From Fidelibacterota bacterium (GTDB lineage: Bacteria; Pseudomonadota; Alphaproteobacteria; Rhodospirillales; Rhodospirillaceae): a stretch of 64,000 nucleotides of DNA. Each line of letters starts with the position of its first letter. Position 1 is the first letter of the stretch. Below the pieces are notes generated by a model, which was given only the letters and a program-made list of their open reading frames with translations, was not told the origin of the DNA and did no database searches. Shown here one piece after another: positions 35,029 through 44,385 of this stretch. A program made the translations under genes and the position numbers. Location of the stretch: positions 39,463 through 103,462 of the forward strand of contig CANJLF010000009.1 of the NCBI GenBank assembly GCA_947475295.1, in the 5' to 3' direction.

Positions 35029-36615
35029 GAAGCTCAGCTGGAATTCGAGGCTCAGTTGGCCAAGGCGGGTGTCGCCATGGCCCGGCGCGACGGCGCGGCG
35101 GTAGAGGCGGCCGTGGCGCAGGCGCTGGCGATGCGGCCGCACGACGCCCGCGCGCTGGCGCTGATGGGCCGCCACCGGGCGATGCAGGGCCGCCACGCCG
35201 ATGCTGCGGCGGCCTTCGAGGCCGCGCTCCAGGCTGATCCCGCCCAGACATCCGTAGCGCTGGCGCTCGGGCTAATTCTGAAGGTGCTCGGGCGTGGGAC
35301 AGACGCGGTGCGGTGGCTGGCAGAGGCCGCGCGGCTGGCGCCTGGCGATGCGGACGCGCTCGCCAACCTCGGCGCGGCGCGGATGGCGCAGGGCGACCTC
35401 GCCGGCGCTCTCGACGCCTTCGAACGGGCCGAGGTGAGCGCACCAGCGGTGGCGGCGATGCGCGGCGAGGCGCTGCAGCAGCTCGGCCGCGACGATGAGG
35501 CCGTCGCCGCCTTCCGCCGCGCCGTGGCCGCCGAGCCGATGGACCTGACCGCCCACCACGCGCTGAGCCAGTTGCTCCACCACCGGCGCAGCCCGAACTA
35601 CGTTGCCTCGTTCGACGAGGCCGCCGCGCGCGTCGCCAACCCGACGCCGCTGCGTTTGGCCAAGGCGGTGACGCTGTTGACGGCTGAGGACTGGGCGGCG
35701 GCGGAGGTCGCCTACGCCGCCCTGCCCCCCCGCCCTGAGACGCTGTACGGCCTCGCCACCGCCCGCGCGCAACTGGGACGGGCGGCAGAGGCCGTACCGT
35801 TGTTCGAGCAAGCGCTGCGGTCGTGGCCCGACGCCGCGCGCGTTCGCTATGGGCTTGCGACCGCTCTGCTCCGCGCCGGCGAGCCGGCGCGTGCCGAGGC
35901 CGAGGCCGAGCGCCTCCTGGCGCGCGATCCGGCCGACCAGACGGCGCTGGCCCTGCTTGGGTTGGCTTGGCGGCTGCAGGGCGATCCCCGTGCGGAGCCG
36001 CTGCACGGCTTTGACACCTTGGTGCGCACCTACGCCCTGGAGCCGCCCGAAGGCTTCGCCGACATGGCGGCGTTCAACACCGCACTCAACGCTGCGCTGG
36101 ACCCTCTGCACCGCGATGGGCGCGAGTTCATGGACCAGAGCCTGAAGGGCGGCACCCAGACCCACGACGACCTGTTCAGCTCCGGTCACCCGCTCGTCGA
36201 ACGGCTGAAGCGGCGGATCGAAGAGACGGTCGCGCGCTATCTGGCGGAGATCGGGACCGACGCCACCCACCCGCTTCTGCGCCGTAACGCAGCTCGCTTC
36301 GGCTTCGCTGGAGCCTGGTCGTCTAGGCTGCACGACCGCGGCTTCCACGCTCGCCATATCCACCCCGGCGGCTGGATCAGCTCGGCTTATTACGTCGCCC
36401 TGCCCGATGTGGTCGCCGACGCCCGGCGCCGCGAGGGCTGGCTGGAGTTCGGCGCCCCGCCCTTCGCCCTGCCGCTCGACGCGGCCGTGGGCCGCGAAGT
36501 GAAGCCGGAGCCAGGGACCCTGGCGTTGTTCCCCTCGTACCTCTGGCACGGCACGACGCCGTTCGCCTCGCACGAGGCGCGAACCACCGTCGCCTTCGAC
36601 GTCATTCCGGCTTAG
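35026..36615 (+). CDS. TPR protein with 2OG-Fe(II) oxygenase domain
   Basis: About 529 residues. Alanine-rich TPR units fill residues 1-320 (e.g. ADAAAAFEAALQADP). A C-terminal putative 2OG-Fe(II) oxygenase follows (about 415-529) with the RHIHPGGWISSAYYV strand, LFPSYLWHGTTPF and the 2OG-binding arginine in ARTTVAFDV. It may hydroxylate a protein or glycan. The gene is visibly more GC-rich, nearly all third positions G or C, and uses much more alanine and arginine than its neighbours, suggesting transfer. Its start lies in a palindrome right after the pseudogene scar; neither ATG has a ribosome site. Confidence 0.85.
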   Translation: MEAQLEFEAQLAKAGVAMARRDGAAVEAAVAQALAMRPHDARALALMGRHRAMQGRHADAAAAFEAALQADPAQTSVALALGLILKVLGRGTDAVRWLAEAARLAPGDADALANLGAARMAQGDLAGALDAFERAEVSAPAVAAMRGEALQQLGRDDEAVAAFRRAVAAEPMDLTAHHALSQLLHHRRSPNYVASFDEAAARVANPTPLRLAKAVTLLTAEDWAAAEVAYAALPPRPETLYGLATARAQLGRAAEAVPLFEQALRSWPDAARVRYGLATALLRAGEPARAEAEAERLLARDPADQTALALLGLAWRLQGDPRAEPLHGFDTLVRTYALEPPEGFADMAAFNTALNAALDPLHRDGREFMDQSLKGGTQTHDDLFSSGHPLVERLKRRIEETVARYLAEIGTDATHPLLRRNAARFGFAGAWSSRLHDRGFHARHIHPGGWISSAYYVALPDVVADARRREGWLEFGAPPFALPLDAAVGREVKPEPGTLALFPSYLWHGTTPFASHEARTTVAFDVIPA

Positions 36616-36650
36616 CGCGCGCGGAGGAATTACAGCATTGCAGTCCTGTT

Positions 36651-36686
36651 GCGCCCACCAACACCAACTCTGGTGTTGGTGGGCGC
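36651..36686. terminator. Bidirectional terminator between convergent genes
   Basis: A perfect 16-bp stem (GCGCCCACCAACACCA / TGGTGTTGGTGGGCGC) with a 4-base loop, extended outside by GTCCTG/CAGGAC. It sits between the 2OG gene and the minus-strand TonB receptor. The T-run is short (TTT). Confidence 0.8.
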
Positions 36687-36702
36687 TTTAGTCAGGACAT
36701 TC

Positions 36703-39630
36703 CTACATTTTCACGCGAACGCCAGCGCGGAACACGCGACCGAGCAAATCGTACCAGTTCCAGACCTGCAGGTTCTCTTGCTGGGCCGTTCCGGTCAGCG
36801 GCTTGTAGTATTGCGGCACTTCCTTACCGAACACGTTGGACACGCTGCCATAAAACTCGACGGTACCGCTGCTCACAGGGACCTTGTAAGTCGCGTTGAA
36901 GTCGAAGTAGTCCGCCGGTTTCATACGGTTGTACGCGACGGTGGGGTTTGCCGTCGTCGACGCCGGACAGGCTGACTGACACTCAATCCAGTTGTTGAAG
37001 TATTTTCCGCCATTGTGGCCACGGTAAGTGACCGCGAAGGAGGCGTCTCCAACCTGATACTGGGTCTGGATTTGCCAACGCCAGTTTGGCATTCCGTTCG
37101 AACCCGTGGCGATCTGGCCCACTCTCTCTTGTGCTGCAGTCCCCGCAACCCCTGAACCAAGGAGGTCGGTGATATAGTGTGATGTAAGAGCGCGTACTTG
37201 CACCCTGCCTTCCCAGCTATCGACAACGGTGTCGAGCGGCAAGGCATAGCTGGTCTCGATGTCGAAGCCTTTTTCACGCTCCGAAGTAACGTTCAGGGGG
37301 AGCGATGCAATCGTTAAGATATTGCCGGCCCCATCGCGTGCGATAGCTGCGCAAAGTTGCGTATTACCGGCATAGCACTCATTTACCAAATATTGATTGG
37401 TATCGCCCGAAGGCGCAGTGACACTGCCGATACCGTCTTTAACTTTGATATCGAAGTAGTCGAACGAAACGGCAAACCCCGGTAAGAATGAAGGCTGATA
37501 CACGGCGCCAAGGCCCAACGTGTCCGACTTCTCCGGCTGCAGGTTCGGATTTCCAGGGCTAATGGCCCTGTAATTGACAATGGCATTCTTATTGGCCGGG
37601 TCCGTGATGGAGCGCGTGGCTCCGGCATTGCTTCCGCTTGCTGAAGCATAAAGATCCAGGAGCGTGGGCGCGCGGAAATCGTAGGAGCGCGTTGCGCGGA
37701 GGCGCAGATCTGTTATGGGATTATAAGTCACCCCCACTTTCCAGGTGGCGATGGTACCGAACGAATCATAGTTTGTGACGCGTACCGCACCATTCCAATT
37801 CAAGGCTTCAGCGAACGTTTGACCTGTTAAGAGGGGCGCGTCCACTTCGAGGTACCCTTCCACCACCCGCTGCGACCCGATCGGCACAGTGGTCGGCGTG
37901 ATGTGCCACGGGTTACCGCCCGGCTCCAGCGAAGCTTCATTGTAGCCGTCAGACGACCACTTTCTGTATTCGATGCCGGTTGCGGCCGACACCGCCCCGG
38001 CGGGCAGGTCAAATATCTCGCCGGAGATGTTTGCGGCCCCGGAGTTCTGCTTCAAGGTCAAATACTGGCCTGGGAAGCCCGAAATATACGCCCTTTGAGC
38101 ATCGCTGTTCACACCGGTTCCGAACACATTGTACGGGACGCAGTTATCGGACGGGTCACGGCAAACAATCCTACCGTTCGCATCGCGCACGGCGTCGAGA
38201 GCCCGCATGTACCTGGGAACGTGAACCGAATTCAAGGCAGCCGAGAATCCATTGGCCTTCCCGTTTTCGACATGGGCGTCCCATTTCCAATTGGAGTCAA
38301 AAGCGTCGAAGTTGCCGGTGGCGCCGAGAGAGAGGCGGCGGACCTTGCGGGTATAGTACGCGCCTCTTGCGGGCAGGTCTTGGAACGTACCGAAGAGGAA
38401 CGTCGTCTGACCGAGGGCGGTGAGCCGGTCCCGAATTGACTGGGGCAGGAAGGCGTTGTCGGCCTTGATCGTGATGTTGCCCTGGTAGGTAGCAGGACCT
38501 ATGAGCGATTCATTATGCGTGCGGCTCCAGGCGCCTTGGACAAAGACATTTACATTGTCGGTAACGTCGTAGCTGACGCGCCCAAATGCATTGGCGCGCG
38601 TCGTCAACGGCATTAGGCTCTGGCCGCCTACAAAGCCGCTTGGGCTGTAGGTTCCCCTGATTTGGCTCATCAGCCAATCGCCGCCGGCCATCCAGCCGCC
38701 GATGTTGGGGGTTCCGTAATGGTAGAGATAGGGAACGCCACCCTCGCCGAAGGCCGTGCCCTTGAGGGGCCCAGCGGTGATGAGGCCGCCGGCCGTCGCC
38801 GTGCTGATGGACACCTGGGAAGACACGATCTGAGCAGGCTGCCCGTTTGTCGCCGTGTAGTTTGGGTTGGCGATAAAGGAATCGCCGGTGAGGTTCCAAG
38901 GGCGGTCGTTGACGATGATGCCGGGCGACCCCGAGGCTCCACCGCTGACGAGGACGTGTCCCCGGCCTCCCGCAAAGCCTGTTCCGGCTGAGCCTTGAAC
39001 GTCCCAGCTTTTGTTATCGCCTTGACCGGTCGTAGTGCCGCTCACGTCGAGTTTCACGCCCGTGAATGTCTTGTCGAGGATAAAGTTCACCACGCCTGCG
39101 ATCGCGTCCGAACCATAGGCCGCCGACGCCCCGCCCGTGACGATGTCGACGCGCGAGATCAACTGTTGTGGAAATTCGCTGACGTCGACGACGGCCGAAG
39201 GAAGTGAAGGTATGACGCGCTGGCCGTCGAGGAGCACCAGGGTGCGCGACAACCCCAAGGAGCGAAGGTTCAACCCGTTAATGCCGGCATTGGCGGCGGA
39301 AATGCCCTGGAGGCCCGACTGGGGCGTCGTGCTGTTGGCCAAGGAGGGCATGGTGTTGACGTAGTCGGCAATGTCGGCGGTTGGAGCCAGTTCCAACTGC
39401 TCCCGCCCGACAACGGAGACCGGCGTTGGCGCCTCATATCCGTCGCGTACGATGCGAGATCCCGTGACAACGACTTCTTCCACAGGGGCGGTCGCGGCCG
39501 TGGCCGCAGAAGACGCGGCGAATGCGCTATTATTGGCGCCTTGCAAACCGGCAACGATCAAAATCGCGGTCGAGATCGCAGTCGAACACCTCAAGAACGC
39601 TTGGTGCTTTTGCTTACAGTGTAGAGACAT
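36703..39630 (-). CDS. TonB-dependent outer-membrane receptor
   Basis: 975 residues, the same length as the receptor at 5.1 kb and clearly related in the plug (EEVVVTGSRIVRDGYEAPTPVSV-type start, SRVDIVTGGASAAYGSDAIAGV). A signal peptide ends near AFAASS. The barrel ends GRVFRAGVRVKM, so the last residue is methionine rather than phenylalanine. Barrel loops differ strongly from the first receptor, implying another ligand. It begins with the same MSLHC codons after GGAACCAA. Three 19-bp repeats lie about 75 bp upstream of the start. Confidence 0.95.
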   Translation of the reverse strand: MSLHCKQKHQAFLRCSTAISTAILIVAGLQGANNSAFAASSAATAATAPVEEVVVTGSRIVRDGYEAPTPVSVVGREQLELAPTADIADYVNTMPSLANSTTPQSGLQGISAANAGINGLNLRSLGLSRTLVLLDGQRVIPSLPSAVVDVSEFPQQLISRVDIVTGGASAAYGSDAIAGVVNFILDKTFTGVKLDVSGTTTGQGDNKSWDVQGSAGTGFAGGRGHVLVSGGASGSPGIIVNDRPWNLTGDSFIANPNYTATNGQPAQIVSSQVSISTATAGGLITAGPLKGTAFGEGGVPYLYHYGTPNIGGWMAGGDWLMSQIRGTYSPSGFVGGQSLMPLTTRANAFGRVSYDVTDNVNVFVQGAWSRTHNESLIGPATYQGNITIKADNAFLPQSIRDRLTALGQTTFLFGTFQDLPARGAYYTRKVRRLSLGATGNFDAFDSNWKWDAHVENGKANGFSAALNSVHVPRYMRALDAVRDANGRIVCRDPSDNCVPYNVFGTGVNSDAQRAYISGFPGQYLTLKQNSGAANISGEIFDLPAGAVSAATGIEYRKWSSDGYNEASLEPGGNPWHITPTTVPIGSQRVVEGYLEVDAPLLTGQTFAEALNWNGAVRVTNYDSFGTIATWKVGVTYNPITDLRLRATRSYDFRAPTLLDLYASASGSNAGATRSITDPANKNAIVNYRAISPGNPNLQPEKSDTLGLGAVYQPSFLPGFAVSFDYFDIKVKDGIGSVTAPSGDTNQYLVNECYAGNTQLCAAIARDGAGNILTIASLPLNVTSEREKGFDIETSYALPLDTVVDSWEGRVQVRALTSHYITDLLGSGVAGTAAQERVGQIATGSNGMPNWRWQIQTQYQVGDASFAVTYRGHNGGKYFNNWIECQSACPASTTANPTVAYNRMKPADYFDFNATYKVPVSSGTVEFYGSVSNVFGKEVPQYYKPLTGTAQQENLQVWNWYDLLGRVFRAGVRVKM

Positions 39631-39705
39631 AATTGGTTCCTTCCCCGGAATTAAATATGAACAAACAAAAATTCGATACGCAGCAGCCTTCCCCCACCTA
39701 ACCTG

Positions 39706-39762
39706 GTCGCAATGTAATACTATTGTCGCAATGTAATACTATTGTCGCAATGTAATACTATT
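39706..39762 (-). repeat. Three tandem 19-bp repeats in the TonB-receptor promoter region
   Basis: GTCGCAATGTAATACTATT occurs three times exactly, back to back, followed by a degenerate fourth start (GTAGCAGTG). The unit (minus strand AATAGTATTACATTGCGAC) contains the TACATT-GCGAC motif seen singly before the other receptor. Likely repeated binding sites or a recent slippage amplification of the promoter core. Confidence 0.85.
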
Positions 39763-39898
39763 GTAGCAGTGTCGTAAATCATTTTGGGGAATTGCGGGCG
39801 GGATTAAGCTAAGAGGTGTCCTCGACGGTTAACCCCTGCCATTGGCGCAAAAGACGATCGGCCTTTCGTGGAATTTCCAGGCGCCACCGCCTCACTTC

Positions 39899-40678
39899 TC
39901 ACAGCACCCCCGGGTTCGCAGCGCCGTCCATGGTGATGGTGGTCCCGGTGATGTAGCTGGCTTTGTCTGAGGCCAGGTAGACCACCGTCGCGGCGATTTC
40001 TTCGGGTTCGGCCATACGGCCCATGGCGATCTTGCCGATGACCTTTTTACGCGCTTCCTCGATGGTTATGCCGTCCTGTTTGGCCTGGGCCTGGAGCCCC
40101 GTCTCCACCCGCCCGGTATTCGTGGTTCCCGGGTTGATGCCGACAACCCGGATGCCTTGCTTGGCGTAAGCCGCGCCTAGGCCGGCTGTGGCCAGCATCA
40201 AGGCCGCGTTGGCGGCACCGCCTGGAATGTGAATCACATTGGCCGAACGGCCGCCGCTGCCGATGATGTTGATGACCACGCCGCGCTTCCTCGCCGCCAT
40301 GGCTTTCAGCGCCGGGTCGAGCACATTAATGGTCGAGAAGTATTTGGCGTCCATGGCCGCGCGCCAGGCCGCCGGGGTCAGGTCGGCCGCGGGCGTGCGC
40401 TTGGCAGCACCCGCGCTGTTCACCAGCACGTCGATGGGTCCCAGCTGCCGCTCGACGTCGGCCACAACTTTGGCAGCCTGTACGGCGTCTGTGAGATCGG
40501 CGGCAAGCCCCAGAACGCCCGCTCCCAGTTTGGCTTTGGCCGCGGCGATGTTGGCCGGGTCACGCGAGGTGATCGCCACTTTGGCGCCTTCGGCCAGGAA
40601 GGCTTGGGCGCAGGCCTGCCCGATGCCCTTACTGCCGCCGGAGATCAATACGATCTTGCCCGAAAGTCCAAGCTCCAT
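39899..40678 (-). CDS. SDR-family protein lacking the YxxxK active site
   Basis: 259 residues with the short-chain dehydrogenase Rossmann fold: cofactor loop ISGGSKGIG (residues 13-20), NSAG (87-90) and a C-terminal YITGTTITMDGA. At the catalytic position, where YxASK is normal, the protein has GGAAN (153-157), so both the tyrosine and the lysine are missing. I recall a subgroup of SDR proteins with this wording, so it is probably conserved rather than a random loss. It may bind NAD(P)(H) without classical dehydrogenase chemistry. A broken copy lies at 34738-34920. Confidence 0.9.
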   Translation of the reverse strand: MELGLSGKIVLISGGSKGIGQACAQAFLAEGAKVAITSRDPANIAAAKAKLGAGVLGLAADLTDAVQAAKVVADVERQLGPIDVLVNSAGAAKRTPAADLTPAAWRAAMDAKYFSTINVLDPALKAMAARKRGVVINIIGSGGRSANVIHIPGGAANAALMLATAGLGAAYAKQGIRVVGINPGTTNTGRVETGLQAQAKQDGITIEEARKKVIGKIAMGRMAEPEEIAATVVYLASDKASYITGTTITMDGAANPGVL

Positions 40679-40928
40679 GGAGTCCCTCGCCTCTTATTCA
40701 GCTTCCGCCTAAGCGGCGGGTGATGCTTCCTATAATGCCTCCAAAGGCTAGTTCAGCGCGACCCCAAGATGTGCCCTTGTGCCCGCGCGCGGCATAAACT
40801 TATCGTGCTGACAGCAGGGTTCCGCAGCCTGGATACCGGCGGTGCTTAGGCGTGCGGCAGGGTCAAAACCTTGCTACAAGAGTCGCTTACGAGAGTCTCT
40901 TGGCGCGGCCCCTCACCCTCAGAGCTTT

Positions 40929-41765
40929 ATGACATCCGTTAAACCTGAATCCCCGCCTATTGATGCCCTCATCGCCGTTATGGCGCGCCTGCGCGACCCC
41001 CAAGGCGGCTGCCCCTGGGACGTGACGCAGACCTTCGCCAGCATCGCGCCCTATACCATCGAGGAAGCCTTTGAGGTGGCCGACGCCATTGCCCGCCAGG
41101 ATATGCCGGCCTTGAAGGACGAGCTGGGCGATCTGCTGCTGCAGGTGGTTTTCCACGCCCGCATGGCCGAGGAAGCCGGGCTGTTCGCCTTCAACGACGT
41201 GGTGGAGGCCATCAGCGCCAAGATGGTTCGGCGTCATCCCCATGTTTTCGGCAATGCTCACGTGGCCGATGCCGCCGCCCAGACCGTGTCCTGGGAGAAC
41301 ATCAAAGCCGCCGAGCGCGCCGCTGCTGGTGACAAATCCGGGGCTCCCAGCGTTTTAGACGGGATACCGGCCGGCATGCCGGCCATGAAACTGGCCGAAA
41401 AACTGCAAAAACGCGCAGCGAGGGTGGGTTTCGATTGGATCGAGGCCAAGGACGTCCTCGGCAAGGTCCGGGAGGAACTGGAGGAAGTGGCCGAGGAGTT
41501 TAATCAGGCGGGTGGTAAAGCGGGGCAGAACGAGGCTCGGCTGACCGATGAGATCGGCGATCTGCTGTTTGCTTGCGTCAATCTGGCGCGTAAGGCCAAT
41601 ATCGACCCCGGTATGGCGCTGCGCGGGACCAATCTCAAGTTTGACCGGCGTTTTCGCCGCGTCGAGGCGCTTTTGGCCGCTGAGCGCCGCACACCGGGCG
41701 AGGCCACACTGGACGAGATGGAGAAGCTCTGGGTCCGGGCCAAAGGCGAAGAACGCGAAACTTAA
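40929..41765 (+). CDS. mazG: Nucleoside triphosphate pyrophosphohydrolase
   Basis: 278 residues with two MazG domains. The first has CPWDVTQTFASIAPYTIEEAFEVADAI and ELGDLLLQVVFHARMAEE (the EExxE...ExxD metal-binding helices); the second has VREELEEVAEEF and DEIGDLLFACVNLAR. It removes pyrophosphate from NTPs, protecting against aberrant nucleotides. ATG 40929 was chosen; the frame is open to 40842 but that part is not family-like. Confidence 0.95.
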   Translation: MTSVKPESPPIDALIAVMARLRDPQGGCPWDVTQTFASIAPYTIEEAFEVADAIARQDMPALKDELGDLLLQVVFHARMAEEAGLFAFNDVVEAISAKMVRRHPHVFGNAHVADAAAQTVSWENIKAAERAAAGDKSGAPSVLDGIPAGMPAMKLAEKLQKRAARVGFDWIEAKDVLGKVREELEEVAEEFNQAGGKAGQNEARLTDEIGDLLFACVNLARKANIDPGMALRGTNLKFDRRFRRVEALLAAERRTPGEATLDEMEKLWVRAKGEERET

Positions 41766-41803
41766 AGTGATTTCTGAATCAGCTGCATCTAAGTCACTGG
41801 TAA

Positions 41804-42520
41804 ATGAACACATTATTTAAACGATCAGCTGCGCTATTCGGCCGGCTCCAGGGCTTGTTCACCTGCCTGGTCTGCGCCGCCCTTTTGGGCAGCTGCTTTG
41901 TGCCCGACCAGTACGAAGCCGAGATTCGCCTGACCAAGGACGGCGGCTACGGCATCACCTTCATCGGCATCCTGATCTACGCCCCGCTCTACGGACAGAT
42001 TCAGCGCGGCAAGATCGATGAAGCCCACGCCAAGGAAAACGACCGCATGTTCCTGGAGCAGCTCCAACGCGAGACCGCCTTCAAGGAGGTGGTGGCCCTG
42101 GGCCAAGGCCGTTACCGCGTGCGCTATGAGCGCGAGGGCCGCTTCGCCGGCAGCCACCAGATGGTGACCTTCGTCACCCGCCAGGAGCCGATCTTCCGGG
42201 TGCTGACGACGGAAGACGGCACGGTCCAGGTCAACGGCTCCGGCGCGGGCAGGATGTACGCCAAGGAATTCGAGGAGGTGGGCATCAAGTCCCAGGGACT
42301 CTTACGCATCACCACCGACGCGCAGGTGACCGAGCAGAACGCCCAGTTTGTGCGGGACTCTCGAACCCCGGGCTTCAAAAGCTACGACTGGCGCCGGCGC
42401 AACCTGACCGATCCGACGCCGCACTTCGTGGCCAAGCTGGCGATTGACCCGCGCACCGGCGTGCCGGCTTACGGCGGCTCGGGCGCTGTCAACGTCGAAC
42501 CCGAAGATACGAAGAAATAG
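41804..42520 (+). CDS. Putative lipoprotein of unknown function
   Basis: 238 residues. The lipobox LLGSC is at about residue 31, after a long basic N-region. The rest is soluble and beta-rich (YEAEIRLTKDGGYGITFIG at the start of the mature part), with no recognised domain. It follows mazG by 38 bp and ends 6 bp before the convergent DUF3300 gene. Confidence 0.8.
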   Translation: MNTLFKRSAALFGRLQGLFTCLVCAALLGSCFVPDQYEAEIRLTKDGGYGITFIGILIYAPLYGQIQRGKIDEAHAKENDRMFLEQLQRETAFKEVVALGQGRYRVRYEREGRFAGSHQMVTFVTRQEPIFRVLTTEDGTVQVNGSGAGRMYAKEFEEVGIKSQGLLRITTDAQVTEQNAQFVRDSRTPGFKSYDWRRRNLTDPTPHFVAKLAIDPRTGVPAYGGSGAVNVEPEDTKK

Positions 42521-42526
42521 AGAAGA

Positions 42527-44281
42527 TTACCGGCAGGCGCCGCCGCGCATGCGCTGGCACGGCCGCCCATCGTCGCCCGTGGTACCTGGCGCCGGTGGCG
42601 GCACGTAGCCGCGCTGGCGGAAGTTCTCGCCCCTCTGTTCATCCTGTTGAGGCTGCGGCACGGCCGCGATAGCCGGAGCCTGTGGGGGCGGCACAAAGAC
42701 CTGCGTCGGCTGCTCCGGCCTGCGCGATCCTCGAGGCTGTTGCTGCTGTTGCTGTTGGGGCGCCGGAACGGAGACATTGTTGTTGTCCCGGAACTGGCGG
42801 AAGCCGCGCCGGCCCCCGCTATCCTGGCGTATGTCGTCCTGGCGACGATCCGGCGTGTTATCGGCTTGGGGCACCGAGGGGTCGCGCTGACGACGCCGGT
42901 TGCCATCAAAGCGATTGGTGTCGAAAGCCGGAGGCGCCTCACCGATGGGCGCCGCCGGCGCCGGTATAGCTTGGGACGCGGGCAGAGGCGGCGTCACATC
43001 CGGCAGACTACCCGACGGCGGCGCCGCGCCGCGCCGTCTCATGTTGAAAGGCCGGGCCGCATCGACGGTCGTGTTGTCACCAAAATTGGTCCCCGGCACC
43101 ACGGGGCCGCGTGGCCTGCGAACTTGTGGCGTTGCCGGTGGCGGACTGTTGTCAGTCCTGTCCATTCTGTTGTCTGGTCTGTTGTCTCGTCTGTTATCTG
43201 GCCGGTCATTCGGCCGGTCGTTGCCGCGGAAACGGTTGCCCGTGCCGCGACCTGAATCACGGCGCGGATCGTGACGCCAGACATCGTTATCAAAAGGACC
43301 CCGCCCGCGATTATAATGCGTATAGCGCGGCACATCCGTGATGTGGATGCGGCGGTTGCTCCAATCCCAGCGGCTCCAGCCCCAGAACGGACTCACCGAG
43401 ACGAAGCTGTAATAGACGCCGGGCGAATATGTGTAGCCCAAGGGCGGCGGAATATAGGCCGGCGGATAATCGGGATAGGGCCAAAGGCCGTAGGCGCTCT
43501 GCGGATCATAGAACGGCACATAGACTACCTGGGGATTGGCGGGCTCGATGATGATCTGGCTGTCCAGCACGGTGACGCGCTGGCGGGCATCGGAGTTCAG
43601 CTTGTCGGCGGCCTTGGCTTCGCGGCGCAAGTGCTGCACGGAGTCCATCACCGCGGTCTCTTCGGCCTGGAAGGCATCGCCCAGCTGGGCCATCCAGTCG
43701 AGATCGGCATCCATCATCTTGAGGATGTGCGGAAAGGCCGCCAGCGCTTTGACGCTCGGGTCCCAATCCTGAGCTTCAAGGGCGTCGGCAAGGCGATCGC
43801 CCTGCAGGCCTTCGTTTTCCGGACGCGAGACCCAGCGCGCCGCCTCGACAACTTCCAGCGGATAGGTAGAGGCCATCAAGATTTGCGACAACAGCTGGTC
43901 GGGATAGAGCGCGATCGGCGCAAGCAACGCATCCAACTGCCGCTGCGTCGGCGCGGCTTGATCGGCAGCGGGTCGATCAGCAGCAGGGGGGCGCGGCTCG
44001 GACCAGATGATGGTATCGTTTGGCGGCGCGGCGGCTGCGACCTTCATAAACATCGGCGCGGGATTCGCGATGTCTTCAGCGACTTTTTCACCGATTACTT
44101 TGGGGATAGTTTTGGGCGGCGCAGCCACAGCGGGCGCCACGACGCCAGCGGGTTGCTGCGCGACAGCCGCGATCGTCGGCTCGGCTTTGGGCGTCGCGCG
44201 TTCAGGACTGGCGGCGGCCAGCGCGAGAACCGTTCCGCTGCCGCCGAGGATCATAACCGCCAACATGGCTTTGAATTTCAT
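42527..44281 (-). CDS. DUF3300 protein, exported
   Basis: 584 residues. The signal begins MKFKAMLAVMILGG. DUF3300 occupies about residues 95-340: LDALLAPIALYPDQLLSQIL, EVVEAARWV, QVVYVPFYDPQSAYG. The C-terminal 200 residues are low-complexity, rich in N, D, R, P and Q, with near-repeats such as NDRPNDRPDNRRDNRPDNR and an eight-glutamine-type run. Function unknown; an envelope location is likely. The ATG at 44281 was chosen because the longer frame has no signal peptide. Confidence 0.88.
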   Translation of the reverse strand: MKFKAMLAVMILGGSGTVLALAAASPERATPKAEPTIAAVAQQPAGVVAPAVAAPPKTIPKVIGEKVAEDIANPAPMFMKVAAAAPPNDTIIWSEPRPPAADRPAADQAAPTQRQLDALLAPIALYPDQLLSQILMASTYPLEVVEAARWVSRPENEGLQGDRLADALEAQDWDPSVKALAAFPHILKMMDADLDWMAQLGDAFQAEETAVMDSVQHLRREAKAADKLNSDARQRVTVLDSQIIIEPANPQVVYVPFYDPQSAYGLWPYPDYPPAYIPPPLGYTYSPGVYYSFVSVSPFWGWSRWDWSNRRIHITDVPRYTHYNRGRGPFDNDVWRHDPRRDSGRGTGNRFRGNDRPNDRPDNRRDNRPDNRMDRTDNSPPPATPQVRRPRGPVVPGTNFGDNTTVDAARPFNMRRRGAAPPSGSLPDVTPPLPASQAIPAPAAPIGEAPPAFDTNRFDGNRRRQRDPSVPQADNTPDRRQDDIRQDSGGRRGFRQFRDNNNVSVPAPQQQQQQQPRGSRRPEQPTQVFVPPPQAPAIAAVPQPQQDEQRGENFRQRGYVPPPAPGTTGDDGRPCQRMRGGACR

Positions 44282-44385
44282 GGTGTGTCCTACACTTCCG
44301 AAGAAGGCGCTCCCTACGAGCTTCCCAATATGGCGCGTCACTGCGGCGAAAGGATGGCGCCAAGGATCAGAAACCCCGGCAGCCT

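Noticed and set aside
35272..36573. 433-codon minus-strand frame opposite the TPR/2OG gene
   Set aside because: Artefact of extreme third-position GC in the plus-strand gene, which shows clear TPR and oxygenase motifs.
39706..39762. Three 19-bp repeats as a CRISPR array
   Set aside because: The repeats are directly contiguous without spacers, and no cas genes are present.
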